A stretch of 42,456 bases of DNA, from the IMG/VR virus record IMGVR_UViG_3300046836_000302, positions 1 through 42,456 of that record; one strand, given 5' to 3'. Source of the DNA: a virus. The translations under genes were made by a program, and so were the position numbers. This document shows positions 18,109-27,112 of the stretch, in pieces; the stretch's first letter is position 1; the number at the start of each line of letters is the position of its first letter. The notes below the pieces were generated by a model. It made no database searches and was not told where the DNA came from. It saw only the letters and a program-made list of their open reading frames with translations.

Positions 18109-18458
18109 AGCATTGCGGCGTGTTCTTCACGCGCCTTGCAGATGGCGCCTTCGTCGAGTGCGCCCTGCCCAATGGCCACAACTGCGCGCACTCATGGAAG
18201 GATCCGGCCTTGACGAAGCGACCGAAGAGCATCACATCTCTACCAGCGGCTCGGAACCATAAGGGAAAAGCACGGGCCGCCCGAAAGGAGGCGCCCATGT
18301 CGCCCACGACCGAATCGCTGAAGCTGCCGCCGACTCTCACGCTCCGCCCGCGGGAGGCGAATCCGCGCTCGACTGACGAGGCGATCGTCGTCCGGGACCG
18401 AGACGGCCGCACCGTGGCACGCATTGACGTCCTGCGGGTCGACTTGCTGCCGAATTGA
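18105..18458 (+). CDS. 117-aa protein, possibly two genes in one frame
   Basis: ATG 18105 overlaps the RusA stop. The first 35 residues hold CGVFF ... VECALPNGHNCAHSW, a compact Cys/His cluster seen in small phage zinc proteins. In the same frame, ATG 18297 has a near-perfect Shine-Dalgarno (AAAGGAGG) and would give a 53-residue product (MSPTTESLKLPPTLTLRPRE, then TVARIDVLRVDLLPN). The right early operon ends here. Confidence 0.55.
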   Translation: MKHCGVFFTRLADGAFVECALPNGHNCAHSWKDPALTKRPKSITSLPAARNHKGKARAARKEAPMSPTTESLKLPPTLTLRPREANPRSTDEAIVVRDRDGRTVARIDVLRVDLLPN

Positions 18459-18625
18459 CGTCGGAGGCCTGGGCGCCGAAACGCGGTCCTAGGTGCCTTT
18501 GCGGCCCAGCAATCGCTACGCAATAAGGTCAGAGTAATATTGGGCGTGACAAACAACGTCATCCCTGATACTTGTTCCATTGCGACCTAGGTCGTCCAAC
18601 CAGCGAGAGTGCCGATGCCTGAGTC
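18459..18625. promoter_or_regulatory. 167-bp intergenic control region, late promoter candidate
   Basis: This is the longest gap in the right half and the only space before the structural genes. It is locally lower in G+C. It holds a perfect palindrome CGACCTAGGTCG (18583-18594). A weak sigma-70-like pair, GTGACA (18546-18551) and ATACTT (18568-18573) with 16-bp spacer, and a TAATAT at 18535-18540 are also present. The early operon must end or be antiterminated here and the late operon begin. I see no strong terminator hairpin. Confidence 0.4.
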
Positions 18626-19231
18626 GTGACGGACTGGACCATCCGCGACGCGCTACCCGAGGACGAGGCGTGCCTCGTGTCGATGTGGCTCAAGTCGTAT
18701 GCGCACAGCCACGATATGCAGAAGCTCGGCTTTCCGAGCGCCTGCGTCGACTCGCACCCGGATGAGATTCGGTACTGGAAGGTTTTCCAGCCCATCGTAA
18801 CGGCGCTGGTTCGGTCTGGCTCGGTCAAGGTGGCCTGCGATCCGTCGCGGCCGACCTACGAGAAGGGCCCGGCGATCATTCTGGCCTACACCTGCACCTC
18901 TCCCGGGCGCGTGCATTGGGTCGGCATCAAGCGGAATCTGCTGCCCATCCAGGGCGGCGAGTTCGCGCTCGACCTCGTGGAGGCGATGGCTCCGGGGATG
19001 ATGGCCGACGAGGCGCTGCGGTCCACGTTCGATCTGATGGACCTGCGCAAGCTGACCTTGGCGCGGCGCTGGGAGCGCGATCGCAGGTGGCTCGAGGCGC
19101 TGCAGCTTGCTTCGAAGCAGATCCTTGCGGGCGAGCGGATCTTCGCCCAGGTCTTCGGGCACATGGCGGATATCCACCGCCCCGAATGGATGCCGGCGAC
19201 GATGCGGGCGAAGTTGAGGGGGGCGGCATGA
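18626..19231 (+). CDS. GNAT-like protein upstream of terminase
   Basis: 201 aa from GTG 18626. The opening TDWTIRDALPEDEACLVSMW resembles the first strand and helix of GNAT acetyltransferases. HWVGIKRNLLPIQGGEFALD would correspond to the central strand before the acetyl-CoA loop, though the classic R/Q-x-x-G-x-G/A is not clear. The C-terminal half is helical (LRKLTLARRWERDRRWLEAL). GNAT-like genes beside terminase occur in some podoviruses; their role is not known. First gene of the late operon. Confidence 0.45.
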   Translation: MTDWTIRDALPEDEACLVSMWLKSYAHSHDMQKLGFPSACVDSHPDEIRYWKVFQPIVTALVRSGSVKVACDPSRPTYEKGPAIILAYTCTSPGRVHWVGIKRNLLPIQGGEFALDLVEAMAPGMMADEALRSTFDLMDLRKLTLARRWERDRRWLEALQLASKQILAGERIFAQVFGHMADIHRPEWMPATMRAKLRGAA

Positions 19232-19383
19232 AGGATGGCCAGCACATCGGGCATACGGCGCTGTCATACGGCTGGCTCGTCGGGCTCATCTTCGACGGCG
19301 ACCGCGTGCCCTTCGGCCAGAGCTGGGAATGGTACGAGCGCATGAAGCGCGAATGGGAAGACCGCGAGGAGAAGTGCCGATGA
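19228..19383 (+). CDS. 51-aa protein, unknown
   Basis: ATG 19228 and the stop overlap both neighbours. It reads KDGQHIGHTALSYGWLVGLI, then QSWEWYERMKREWEDREEK: a short hydrophobic strand then a charged helix. No family is recognised. Confidence 0.5.
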   Translation: MKDGQHIGHTALSYGWLVGLIFDGDRVPFGQSWEWYERMKREWEDREEKCR

Positions 19384-19661
19384 AGATCCGCGCTATCACC
19401 TTCGACGATGTTATCGTCGTGCATGGGCACGTGCCCGTCTCCGGCGGCCCGTCGACGAGCCGCGAGCAGGCGTTCCACGAGGACGACGGCTGGGACATCC
19501 GCGAGACGCTGCCGGGCACCTTCACGCTTTGCCACGAGACGATGAGCGAGCCGATCACCATTGGCGGCTACGGATACAGCTATGTGCGATCGGCGAGCCA
19601 GGAGGCGATCGCAGAGCCGGATGCCGTGGTGCACATCGGCAGGAAGGGCAAGCGGCACTGA
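19380..19661 (+). CDS. 93-aa protein, unknown
   Basis: ATG 19380 (ATGA overlap). Beta-rich: KIRAITFDDVIVVHGHVPVS, then PGTFTLCHETMSEPITIGG. It ends in TGATG with the small terminase gene. No family is recognised. Confidence 0.5.
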   Translation: MKIRAITFDDVIVVHGHVPVSGGPSTSREQAFHEDDGWDIRETLPGTFTLCHETMSEPITIGGYGYSYVRSASQEAIAEPDAVVHIGRKGKRH

Positions 19662-20125
19662 TGCCCGCGGGCCGACCACCGACGATCGAAGATCCAGCGG
19701 TCCAGGAGATCATCCTCGAGGCGATCCGCGCCGGCAACTATCGCCAGACAGCGGTCGCTGCCGCCGGGATGCACCGCAACAGCCTGTACCATTGGGAGAA
19801 GCGCGCCGAGGAGGGCGTCGAGCCCTACGCGAGCTTCATGGCTCGCATGTCCATCGAGGAGGCGAAGGCCGAGATTGCGCTGCTGGCCGAGATCCGAAGC
19901 GCGCAGGCCGCCGTCGTCGGCGTATCGGGCGCAGACGTCTGGACCGCGAAGGCATGGATCCTCGAGCGCCGCTTTCCGCAGCGCTTCTGCGCGCGCGTCA
20001 AGCAGACGGTCGCCGAGCAAGTCGACATGATGACGTCGCAGCTTCGGAGGGATCCGGAGTTGCACCGGAAGGTCTTGGATGTCCTTGATCAAGAGCCTGC
20101 GCCGGCAGGCTCCAGCAGTCACTGA
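19661..20125 (+). CDS. terS: terminase small subunit
   Basis: 154 aa. N-terminal homeodomain-like HTH (EIILEAIRAGNYRQTAVAAA, then MHRNSLYHWEKRAEEG) followed by helices (ARMSIEEAKAEIALLAEIRS) and an oligomerisation-like region. This matches small terminases that bind pac or cos DNA. It directly precedes, and overlaps by 47 bases, the large subunit. The gene start overlaps the prior stop (TGATG). Confidence 0.8.
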   Translation: MPAGRPPTIEDPAVQEIILEAIRAGNYRQTAVAAAGMHRNSLYHWEKRAEEGVEPYASFMARMSIEEAKAEIALLAEIRSAQAAVVGVSGADVWTAKAWILERRFPQRFCARVKQTVAEQVDMMTSQLRRDPELHRKVLDVLDQEPAPAGSSSH

Positions 20126-21671
20126 CGCGGATGTCCCGCCTACCTTCCTTGGCTTCTGTGCCTGGGCTGGCGTGCGGCTTACACCCGGACAAGCCGAGCT
20201 ATGTCGCGTGGCCTATGATGTGGCTGAGCCCGTGGATCGAGGCCTCGCCGCGGCGCTCTTCGGCGATCTGCCGATGGGGCGCGGTCGCCCCCCCGTTGTC
20301 GCCGCTGTCTGCGGAGCCCGAGCCGGCAAGAGCTATGTGCTTGTGGCTCTACGATTGGTGCATGGGATGCTCATGCGCGACGTGTCGGCACTACCACCGG
20401 GACAACGCGCGGTCGCGATGATCATCGCCCCACGCGACGACATGCGCATGGAGGTGTTCCGCTATGCGCTCGGCGCCGTCATGAATAGCCCGCTGCGGCA
20501 TATGCTCCACGGCTCGCCCCGCGTCGACGAGTTCACGCTGCGGCGCCCTGATGGCGCGCTCGTGAGCTTCGAGACCGGCGTAGCGACGATGGGCGGCACG
20601 GCCGCTCGCGGGCGATGGTTCACCGACTTCGCGCTCGACGAGTGCGCCTTCTTCCGCGATTCGACCTACAAGGTGAACGACGAGGAGATCTTCCGTTCCG
20701 CCACGGCACGCGTGCTGCCCGGCGGCCAGGTCATCGTCGCGTCCACGCCCTGGGCTCAGACGGGGCTGCTGTACAACCTCTGGAAGGATAAGCCGGAGGG
20801 CACGCTCGTCGTGCATGCGCCCACGCTGGTGCTTCACGACTCCGAGCTGACGCGCGACATCGTGGCCCGCGAGGAGGCGCGCGATCCCGACAACGCGGCC
20901 CGCGAGTATGGCGCCAAGTTCATGACGTCGGGTACCACGGTGTTCTTCGAGCCGGCGAGCATCGATGAGGCGCTGACCGATGAGCCGTTCGAGCTCGAGC
21001 CCGGCGACATCCCGGGCGCGGGAGCTGACTTCGGCTTCCGCTCAGATAGTTCGGCGCTGATCCTCGTGGCCCTGCGAGGCGAGACCATCCACGTCTTCGA
21101 CGGCGCCGAGGAGCGGCCGACCGAAGATAAGCCGCTGAAGCCGAGCCAAACCGTGGCCAGCTTCGCGGCCAAGGTGAAGGCATCGAGCGCGCTCTATGTC
21201 ATGGCCGACGGCCACGAGCGCTCCAGCATCGACGAGCATCTCACGGAGCACGGCCTCGTCTTTGCTGCGGCGCCGATGACGACGAGCGATAGCTACGGCC
21301 GCGCGCGGATGCTGCTCCGGCAGGGGCGCATCAAGATCCACGGCAAGCAGCTAGACTTCATGCAGCGCTTCGTCCAGCAGCTCCGCGAAGTGCATGGGCG
21401 GCCGACGAGCGGCGGACAGATCAGCATCTCGCACCCGCGGTGGGCGAAGGGCGGTCACGGCGACATCGCGGCGGCCTTCGTTTTGGCGGTATGGCAAGTC
21501 AGCGGCGATGCTATTCCGGCGCCGAGGCCCGAGGAGGGCACGGAGCAATGGTTGGCGAAGGCCAAGGAGCGGCGGCGCATGGCGCTCGTTCGCGATCAGG
21601 AACGGCCGGCGTGGATGCCGAAGGGGCAGATTATGGACAGGGGCGCGCGCGCATTATGGAGGAACCGATGA
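20079..21671 (+). CDS. terL: terminase large subunit
   Basis: 530 aa. ATPase: Walker A CGARAGKS (78-85), Walker B FALDEC (184-189), coupling motif ASTPW (221-225). Nuclease (RNase H fold): Asp317 in GADFGFRSDSSAL, Asp377 in VMADGH, and a third acidic site in GGHGDIAAAF. It translocates DNA into the procapsid through the portal and cuts the concatemer. ATG 20079 lies inside the small-subunit gene with GGAAGG upstream. Full length for the family. Confidence 0.93.
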   Translation: MSLIKSLRRQAPAVTDADVPPTFLGFCAWAGVRLTPGQAELCRVAYDVAEPVDRGLAAALFGDLPMGRGRPPVVAAVCGARAGKSYVLVALRLVHGMLMRDVSALPPGQRAVAMIIAPRDDMRMEVFRYALGAVMNSPLRHMLHGSPRVDEFTLRRPDGALVSFETGVATMGGTAARGRWFTDFALDECAFFRDSTYKVNDEEIFRSATARVLPGGQVIVASTPWAQTGLLYNLWKDKPEGTLVVHAPTLVLHDSELTRDIVAREEARDPDNAAREYGAKFMTSGTTVFFEPASIDEALTDEPFELEPGDIPGAGADFGFRSDSSALILVALRGETIHVFDGAEERPTEDKPLKPSQTVASFAAKVKASSALYVMADGHERSSIDEHLTEHGLVFAAAPMTTSDSYGRARMLLRQGRIKIHGKQLDFMQRFVQQLREVHGRPTSGGQISISHPRWAKGGHGDIAAAFVLAVWQVSGDAIPAPRPEEGTEQWLAKAKERRRMALVRDQERPAWMPKGQIMDRGARALWRNR

Positions 21672-21751
21672 ACGACACGGAGTCCTGCAATCTGCGACAA
21701 GCGGAACGCATCCGGGAACTGGAGTTGGAATTGGATCTGCACCGGCGATGA
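21668..21751 (+). CDS. 27-aa helical peptide
   Basis: ATG 21668 overlaps the terminase stop and TGA overlaps ATG 21748. It reads MNDTESCNLRQAERIRELEL then ELDLHRR, a single charged helix. Tiny coupled genes at this place are seen in other phages; translation is plausible but unproven. Confidence 0.4.
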   Translation: MNDTESCNLRQAERIRELELELDLHRR

Positions 21752-21963
21752 GCAGATCTGCATTCGCGCAGCTCCTCGAGGAGGGCCAGACGCTGCTACA
21801 CCAGCGCAATCGCCGCGCGGTCATGCTGCACTTCACCTGGGATGGCACCGATCGCGCCGATTCTTGGTGCGCCTGGCATGACGCCCTAGGTGGCGCCATC
21901 TACAAGGGCAACAGCGGCGAGCAGGCGCTTCGGCGCCTCGTGGAGGCATTGCATGGCGACTGA
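21748..21963 (+). CDS. 71-aa protein, unknown
   Basis: ATG 21748 (ATGA overlap). It has a helix (AFAQLLEEGQTLLHQ) and a strand (AVMLHFTWDGTDRADSWCAW). It lies between terminase and portal. No family is recognised. Confidence 0.5.
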   Translation: MSRSAFAQLLEEGQTLLHQRNRRAVMLHFTWDGTDRADSWCAWHDALGGAIYKGNSGEQALRRLVEALHGD

Positions 21964-22003
21964 CGCTCAGCTAGATTCCGTCGAGTGGAGACGGACGAGA
22001 TGA
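21953..22003 (+). CDS. 16-codon frame bridging two small genes
   Basis: MATDAQLDSVEWRRTR; it starts inside the end of the previous gene and its stop overlaps ATG 22000. It may only keep ribosomes coupled. Weak support. Confidence 0.25.
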   Translation: MATDAQLDSVEWRRTR

Positions 22004-22221
22004 GCCTCGACGACTTCCGAGCGCGATGCGCAGCGATGCGTGAGGCCGGCGCCGTGAAGGCATGGGGCATCGAGCTTGCCCCGCTGCCCATCGACAGCAT
22101 TACCGAAGAGCCAACCCAGCGATTGACCCCCTCCGAAGTGGAGCGACGTGCGCGCGAAGAGCGCCGCCGCATCGCCACCGCGTCGAGCGGGGGACCATTG
22201 CTGAAGCTTGGCGAGCGCTGA
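22000..22221 (+). CDS. 73-aa charged protein before the portal
   Basis: ATG 22000 follows GGAGACGG; an upstream in-frame GTG (21985) is the alternative. It contains SLDDFRARCAAMREAGAVKA, a helix, and a basic stretch (EVERRAREERRRI). Its end overlaps the portal gene start by 14 bases. Function unknown. Confidence 0.55.
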   Translation: MSLDDFRARCAAMREAGAVKAWGIELAPLPIDSITEEPTQRLTPSEVERRAREERRRIATASSGGPLLKLGER

Positions 22222-24250
22222 TCCCAGCAACGCTCCCATCTCCGCCAGGTGGTTCGCCGAGCCGAAGGGCTCCGTGCATACCACGCTTGTGCCCGTCTTC
22301 CGGATGGTGCGCGAGGAATCCGAGTGGCGCGTCGACTCCGACGAGTACCACGCGGGCCTCTACTGCGCCTCCGACAGGCCCGGCATCCGCGGCAACAGCC
22401 AGCGCGGCTGCGAATACGGGCCGGCGACGATGCCCTACAACGTCTGCCGGCAGGCGGTCGATACGCTTACGGCGAAGATCGGGCAGCACCGAAACCTCCC
22501 CGAAGTCCTGACGACGCGCGGGTCATGGAAGGACCAGAAGCGCGCCAAGAAGCAGACGCAGTTCCTCGAGGGCGAATTCTACCGGCAGCGCATCTTCGAG
22601 AAGCATATGAAGGTCATCCTCCGGGATGCGCAGATTTTCGGCCGCGGCGCGCTGAAGGTCTGGACGGAGGGCCGGCGCATCAAGACCGAGCGGGCCTTCC
22701 CCTGGGAGCTCTACGCCGATGAGTGGGACGCGCGCTACGGCAGCCCACGGAATCTCTACCACTGCCGCAGCATCGACAAGGGCGTTCTGCTCGAGCAGTA
22801 TGCGCGCACCGAGAGCGGCGGGTGGAAGAGCACGGTTCGCGACGCCATCGAGGGCGCCGGCCGCTTCGACCTTCACTACGACATGATGAACGGCGGCGGC
22901 GGCTGCACGGTCGCCCGCGTCGACATCATCGAAGCGTGGCACCTCTGCGACCGGCCGGAGGAACACGTCCAAGCGGAAGACATCGACCGCGAGGAGGAGG
23001 AAGAGGGCCACCGGGACGACGAGGATGAGCCCGCGACCGCAGAGCCTGCGGACCAGGGCGAACAGCCCCGGAAGCACAAATGCACCGGTCGCCATGTCGT
23101 CGTCACGACCGCCGGGACCCTCATCGATGAGCCGTGGGAATACGACTACTTCCCGTATGTCGTCCTCGCCTACAACGATGCGATCGTCGGCTGCTGGGGC
23201 CATGGTCTCGTGGAGCAACTCGAGGGCTACCAATACGAGATCAACATGTCGACGGAGCGGCTGGCGGAGATGTACCGCCTGTCTGGCGTCTTCGTCGCGA
23301 CGCCCGATGGCGCCAAGGTGCATGACTCCGAGTTCATGAACGGCATCCACGTGATGCGGCACGCGAACGGGGGCAAGCCGGAGGTGCTTCAGCTCGACCT
23401 CGTCAATGAGCACTTTCGCCAGCGTCCGCGCGAGCTGACGCAGGATGCGCTGAACGAATCCGGCCTATCGCAGATGTCGGTCCAGAGCCAGAAGCCGGCC
23501 GGCATCACCGCGGGCATCGCGCTCCAGACGCTCGACGACATCGAGACCGAGCGATTCATGATCTTCGGCCGCGCCTCCGAGGACTGGTGCCTCGAGCTGG
23601 GGCGGCGGTTCCTCGATTGCGCCAAGCAGATCGCCGAGGCCTATGGCGATCACGCCGTGACCGTCCCGATGAAGGGCGGTCTCGTGCGGCTCCGCTGGTC
23701 CGATGTCTACATCGAGGGCGTCGAGCTGAAGATGGAGTCCAGGTCGCTCCTGTCGACGCAGATCGGCGGCAAGCTCGACAAGCTCATGATGCTCTGGGAG
23801 TCGGGCAAGATTACCGACTTCACCTTCTATCGTCTGCTCGACGATCCAGATCTCCAGGCCGAGCTCGACCTCGAGACGGCCGACAAGCTCGTGGTCGATG
23901 AGATCCTTCAGCGCATGCTCGATGCCGAGGAGGAGGAAGGCGAAGCCGCGTTCTTCGCCCCGAGCGCCTACCAGGACTATGCCTGGTCGGCCAAGCGCGC
24001 CCAGCAGCGCTACAACCGCGCGTGGCTCGACGGCGCGCCCGAGTTCAACCTCGATCTGCTCCAGCGCTACATGAAGCAGTGCCAAGTCGAGATGCAGAAG
24101 CTCGCGCCTCCGCCTGCGCCGGGCGCCCCCGCGATGCCGGCCTCGGGGGCTAGCACCGGCCCGCTCGCGCCTGCTCCGGGAAGCCCGATGCCGGCCGCCC
24201 CACAAGCTCCCCCGCTCCCACCCATCCCAGGCATGGCCCAGGCCGCCTGA
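22208..24250 (+). CDS. portal protein
   Basis: 680 aa. The start appears to be TTG 22208; the next in-frame ATG, at 22304, would remove an N-terminal segment that looks authentic. Typical portal features: QAVDTLTAKIGQHRNLPEVL, MKVILRDAQIFGRGALKVW, a long wing, a strongly acidic insert (about 255-285, IDREEEEEGHRDDEDEP) and a helical stem/crown (LSQMSVQSQKPAGITAGIAL). The C-terminus is Pro/Ala-rich. It forms the dodecameric DNA gate. Position right after terminase and before scaffold supports the call. Confidence 0.85.
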   Translation: MASADPSNAPISARWFAEPKGSVHTTLVPVFRMVREESEWRVDSDEYHAGLYCASDRPGIRGNSQRGCEYGPATMPYNVCRQAVDTLTAKIGQHRNLPEVLTTRGSWKDQKRAKKQTQFLEGEFYRQRIFEKHMKVILRDAQIFGRGALKVWTEGRRIKTERAFPWELYADEWDARYGSPRNLYHCRSIDKGVLLEQYARTESGGWKSTVRDAIEGAGRFDLHYDMMNGGGGCTVARVDIIEAWHLCDRPEEHVQAEDIDREEEEEGHRDDEDEPATAEPADQGEQPRKHKCTGRHVVVTTAGTLIDEPWEYDYFPYVVLAYNDAIVGCWGHGLVEQLEGYQYEINMSTERLAEMYRLSGVFVATPDGAKVHDSEFMNGIHVMRHANGGKPEVLQLDLVNEHFRQRPRELTQDALNESGLSQMSVQSQKPAGITAGIALQTLDDIETERFMIFGRASEDWCLELGRRFLDCAKQIAEAYGDHAVTVPMKGGLVRLRWSDVYIEGVELKMESRSLLSTQIGGKLDKLMMLWESGKITDFTFYRLLDDPDLQAELDLETADKLVVDEILQRMLDAEEEEGEAAFFAPSAYQDYAWSAKRAQQRYNRAWLDGAPEFNLDLLQRYMKQCQVEMQKLAPPPAPGAPAMPASGASTGPLAPAPGSPMPAAPQAPPLPPIPGMAQAA

Positions 24251-24277
24251 CCGTCCAGCGAGAAGACCAGCCATGAA

Positions 24278-25246
24278 GTGAACCAGCCCCAGCAAACCGG
24301 CGCAGCACCCGCCGCGGCTACTCCCGAATCCGCCCCTGTCGTCACGCCCTATGAAGACCGTGCCGCCGCGGCCTTCTCCGAGTCTGCGGCCGACCCTGCA
24401 TCCCCCCTTGCTCCTGCCGATGGGTCGGCCGCAGACTCGGGGGAAGCAGCCAAGCGGGCCGAGCGCCGCAAGGAGCTCGATGCCGTGCTCTCCAAAGAGC
24501 GCGAGCGCGTCGACTATCAGGCCAAGCTCCGCGCCGCCGAGCAGGCGCAGCAGCGGGCCGAAGCCGCCGAGAGGCGAGCGGCCGAGCTGGAATCGCAGCT
24601 CACCGGTCGCGTGGACCCGACGACGCTCGACGCCCCCGGCTTCTTCGCGCTCGCCAAGCGGATGCAGGTCACGCCTGCCGAGCTTGGCAAATGGCTTCGC
24701 GATCAGGAGGCCAATCCGGAGCTGATCGCCCAGCACGTCGCGCAGAAGACGATCGACCCCAAAGTGTCGGCACTCGAGAAGCGCCTCGCGGATCAGGACG
24801 CGATCATCGCGCGCATTACCGGCGACCTGCAGCAGGAGAAGCAGGTCGCTCAGGCGATGGAGCGCGGCTCCGCCATGCTGCATTTTACCGAGCGCGCGGC
24901 GGCGCAGGCGCCCCACTCGTCGGCGTTTCTGAAGTCTTTCGGGCCTGAGGAATTCCTCAAGCTGGCGAACAGCGCATCGCCCACCGTCCCGAGCGGACCG
25001 GGTTGGGAGCAACACGTCCTCGATTCGGTCGAGGACATGCTCACCCACCTCGGGAAAATCTACGGCCAGCCCCAGGCGGCCGCTCCCCAGCAACGGCAAG
25101 CACCCACCCCACCACATCCCGGCGCAGCGAAGCCGATGTCCACCGTTTCGAACACGCTTGCGCAAGGCCGCGCATCCGTCGTCTCGGATGATACGGACTG
25201 GGCCGCGCTGCCTTTCGAGGAGCGGGCCCGGCGTGTCTTCGAGTGA
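24278..25246 (+). CDS. capsid scaffolding protein candidate
   Basis: 322 aa. GTG 24278 is used; five bases earlier an ATG opens only a two-codon frame (ATG AAG TGA). The N-terminus is disordered (Ala/Pro/Ser), the middle is coiled coil (AKRAERRKELDAVLSKERER, RAAEQAQQRAEAAERRAAEL) and the C-terminus is basic and Pro-rich with a helix (ALPFEERARRVFE). Highly charged helical proteins between portal and major capsid protein usually scaffold procapsid assembly and then leave or are cleaved. No protease motif is visible. Confidence 0.7.
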   Translation: MNQPQQTGAAPAAATPESAPVVTPYEDRAAAAFSESAADPASPLAPADGSAADSGEAAKRAERRKELDAVLSKERERVDYQAKLRAAEQAQQRAEAAERRAAELESQLTGRVDPTTLDAPGFFALAKRMQVTPAELGKWLRDQEANPELIAQHVAQKTIDPKVSALEKRLADQDAIIARITGDLQQEKQVAQAMERGSAMLHFTERAAAQAPHSSAFLKSFGPEEFLKLANSASPTVPSGPGWEQHVLDSVEDMLTHLGKIYGQPQAAAPQQRQAPTPPHPGAAKPMSTVSNTLAQGRASVVSDDTDWAALPFEERARRVFE

Positions 25247-25287
25247 CGACGTGATGTGAGCCGAGCGCGAGCCCACGGGAGGCTCGC

Positions 25288-26559
25288 ATGCCTGCTGCTC
25301 AAATCTCAACGTACAAACTGATTCGCAATCTGTGGCCGCGTGAAGCGTTCATGGAGCAGATCTTCAAGGCCTCGCCGGCCCTGGGGATGATTGGAAAAGA
25401 CACGGGCTTCGGAGAGAAGATCCGTTTCGTCACCGTCGGCACCAGCCCTCCGCAGGGCCTCGGCGACTTCGGCAACGCGAAACTCTTCAAGACCGCGTCG
25501 ACGGCCGAAGAGTTCCAGGTCCAGCTCGCCAGCTACTTCGGCAATTTCTCGATCGGCGGAGACCTCTACCGTCGCGCGAAGTTCACGGGGAACAAGGGCC
25601 TGCTTCGCGATCCGATGGAGCGCGACTCGAAGGGCCTCATCAACCAGGCCCGGAACGACTTCTCGTCGTTCATCCATGGCAACGGAGGCGGCGCCCTCGG
25701 CCGCATTCTCTCGACGTCTACGCTCTCGAGCCAGACTGTCACGCTCGATAAGGGCGCCGACGCTCGCCGGCTCGTCAAGGGCATGACGCTCTGGGCCGCG
25801 ACCACGGACGGCACGACGGGCGCGCCGCTCGTCGGACAGGTCACCGTCGCCTCGGTCCAGGGCACGACCAGCGCGCCGACCGTCACGATCAAGGAGTCGT
25901 CCTGGTCGAACGCGATCGCCGGGCTCACCACGACGAGCTTCCTCTTCCGCGCGGGCGCCTTCGGCACGAGCGTCGTGCACTTCGGCTTCGACGCCTGGTG
26001 CCCGGATTGGCTCACCGGCGGCACGCCGAGCGCCTTCCTCGGGGTCACCCGCGCGAACGCTCCGGCGCAGCTCGCTGGCGTCAACCTCACACTGACGAAC
26101 AAGACGCCGCGCCAGCGCATCATGCTCGCCGCGCAGGCGGGCGCCGACACCGGCCAGCAGAACGACGGCCGGCTCGTCTATCTGCTCAACACCACGGCCT
26201 GGACGGATCTCTACTTCGAGCTCTCGTCCGCGAACATGCTCCAGATGACGAAGGCGCCGTCGGCGCCGCTCGGGAGCATCAACCTCGGCCTCAACTACGA
26301 GGCGATCAAGATGATGGGGCCTGCTGGCCCGATCGAGGTCGTCGCGGATCCGTGGATGCCCTCCGGCGTCGAGCGGCTCCTCAACATGGACACCTGGAAG
26401 ATGGCGTCCTGCGGCGACTGGTTCCACTGGGACGACGACGCGACGCCCGACAATCCGATGCTCGAGGACGCCGCGGATAGCCGCGAGATCCGAGCGGTCG
26501 GCGATCAGCAGCTCATTTGCTCCAACCCGTGGGCCAACGTCCGCGTGAAGACGGCCTGA
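25288..26559 (+). CDS. major capsid protein
   Basis: 423 aa with GGGAGG before ATG 25288. The pattern fits a capsid protein of HK97 type or a podoviral relative: an N-arm (LIRNLWPREAFMEQIFKASP), a spine-like region (RRAKFTGNKGLL, LINQARNDFSSFIHGNGG), an insertion rich in Thr/Ser, and a P-domain end (MDTWKMASCGDWFHWDDDA). It lies between scaffold and connector genes. Sequence alone does not settle whether a delta domain is cleaved. Confidence 0.8.
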   Translation: MPAAQISTYKLIRNLWPREAFMEQIFKASPALGMIGKDTGFGEKIRFVTVGTSPPQGLGDFGNAKLFKTASTAEEFQVQLASYFGNFSIGGDLYRRAKFTGNKGLLRDPMERDSKGLINQARNDFSSFIHGNGGGALGRILSTSTLSSQTVTLDKGADARRLVKGMTLWAATTDGTTGAPLVGQVTVASVQGTTSAPTVTIKESSWSNAIAGLTTTSFLFRAGAFGTSVVHFGFDAWCPDWLTGGTPSAFLGVTRANAPAQLAGVNLTLTNKTPRQRIMLAAQAGADTGQQNDGRLVYLLNTTAWTDLYFELSSANMLQMTKAPSAPLGSINLGLNYEAIKMMGPAGPIEVVADPWMPSGVERLLNMDTWKMASCGDWFHWDDDATPDNPMLEDAADSREIRAVGDQQLICSNPWANVRVKTA

Positions 26560-26569
26560 GGAGGACATC

Positions 26570-27109
26570 ATGGCAACCGACCGACAAGCACTCAAGATTC
26601 AGGAAGCCGGCGGGCTCGGAACGTTCTCCACCGCGGGCACGGCAGTCGCCGCCGCGGCAGGGACGATCTCCCTCGCCCACTCCGACACCTTCACCTCTAC
26701 GGCGAAGGCTGCGGATGACGGCATGGCGTCCACGACGACGGCGGAAACCTCGCTCGGAATCGTGCTCCCTGCTCCGCCCCCGAACAACGCTGCCGCTCGC
26801 GCGTTCCAGGTGAATCAGATCACCTACACGCCAGTGACCGGCGCGATCACCAACGACAACACCAACAACTTCACCCTGACGGTGAGCTTCCGGCTCGCCT
26901 CCACGGGCGGAACGCTGACGACGATCGGGACCATCACCAATACGGTGACCACGTTCGGCGCCAGTACGGCGCAGTTCGCGGCCTACCAGGTGCCGGTGAA
27001 CGTCACCATCCCGTCCGGCGGCGCGACGCTGACATTCAGCATCGCCAAGGGCGGCACCGGCGTGGTCGTCCGCGGCGGAGTCATCGCCGTCGATGGCGAG
27101 TGGGTGTGA
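26570..27109 (+). CDS. virion structural protein, possible head decoration
   Basis: 179 aa, GAGGAGG before ATG 26570. Thr/Ala/Val-rich beta structure throughout (FTLTVSFRLASTGGTLTTIG, VPVNVTIPSGGATLTFSIAK), like head-fibre or decoration proteins placed directly after the capsid gene. No family is recognised. Confidence 0.55.
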   Translation: MATDRQALKIQEAGGLGTFSTAGTAVAAAAGTISLAHSDTFTSTAKAADDGMASTTTAETSLGIVLPAPPPNNAAARAFQVNQITYTPVTGAITNDNTNNFTLTVSFRLASTGGTLTTIGTITNTVTTFGASTAQFAAYQVPVNVTIPSGGATLTFSIAKGGTGVVVRGGVIAVDGEWV

Positions 27110-27112
27110 CCC

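Noticed and set aside
25306-26595. Long open frame on the minus strand opposite the capsid gene
   Set aside because: It is Arg-rich, shows no domains, and shadows the well-supported capsid frame; high G+C makes such frames common. The same applies to minus-strand frames at 23465-25309, 26513-27829, 31751-33520 and 37236-38432.
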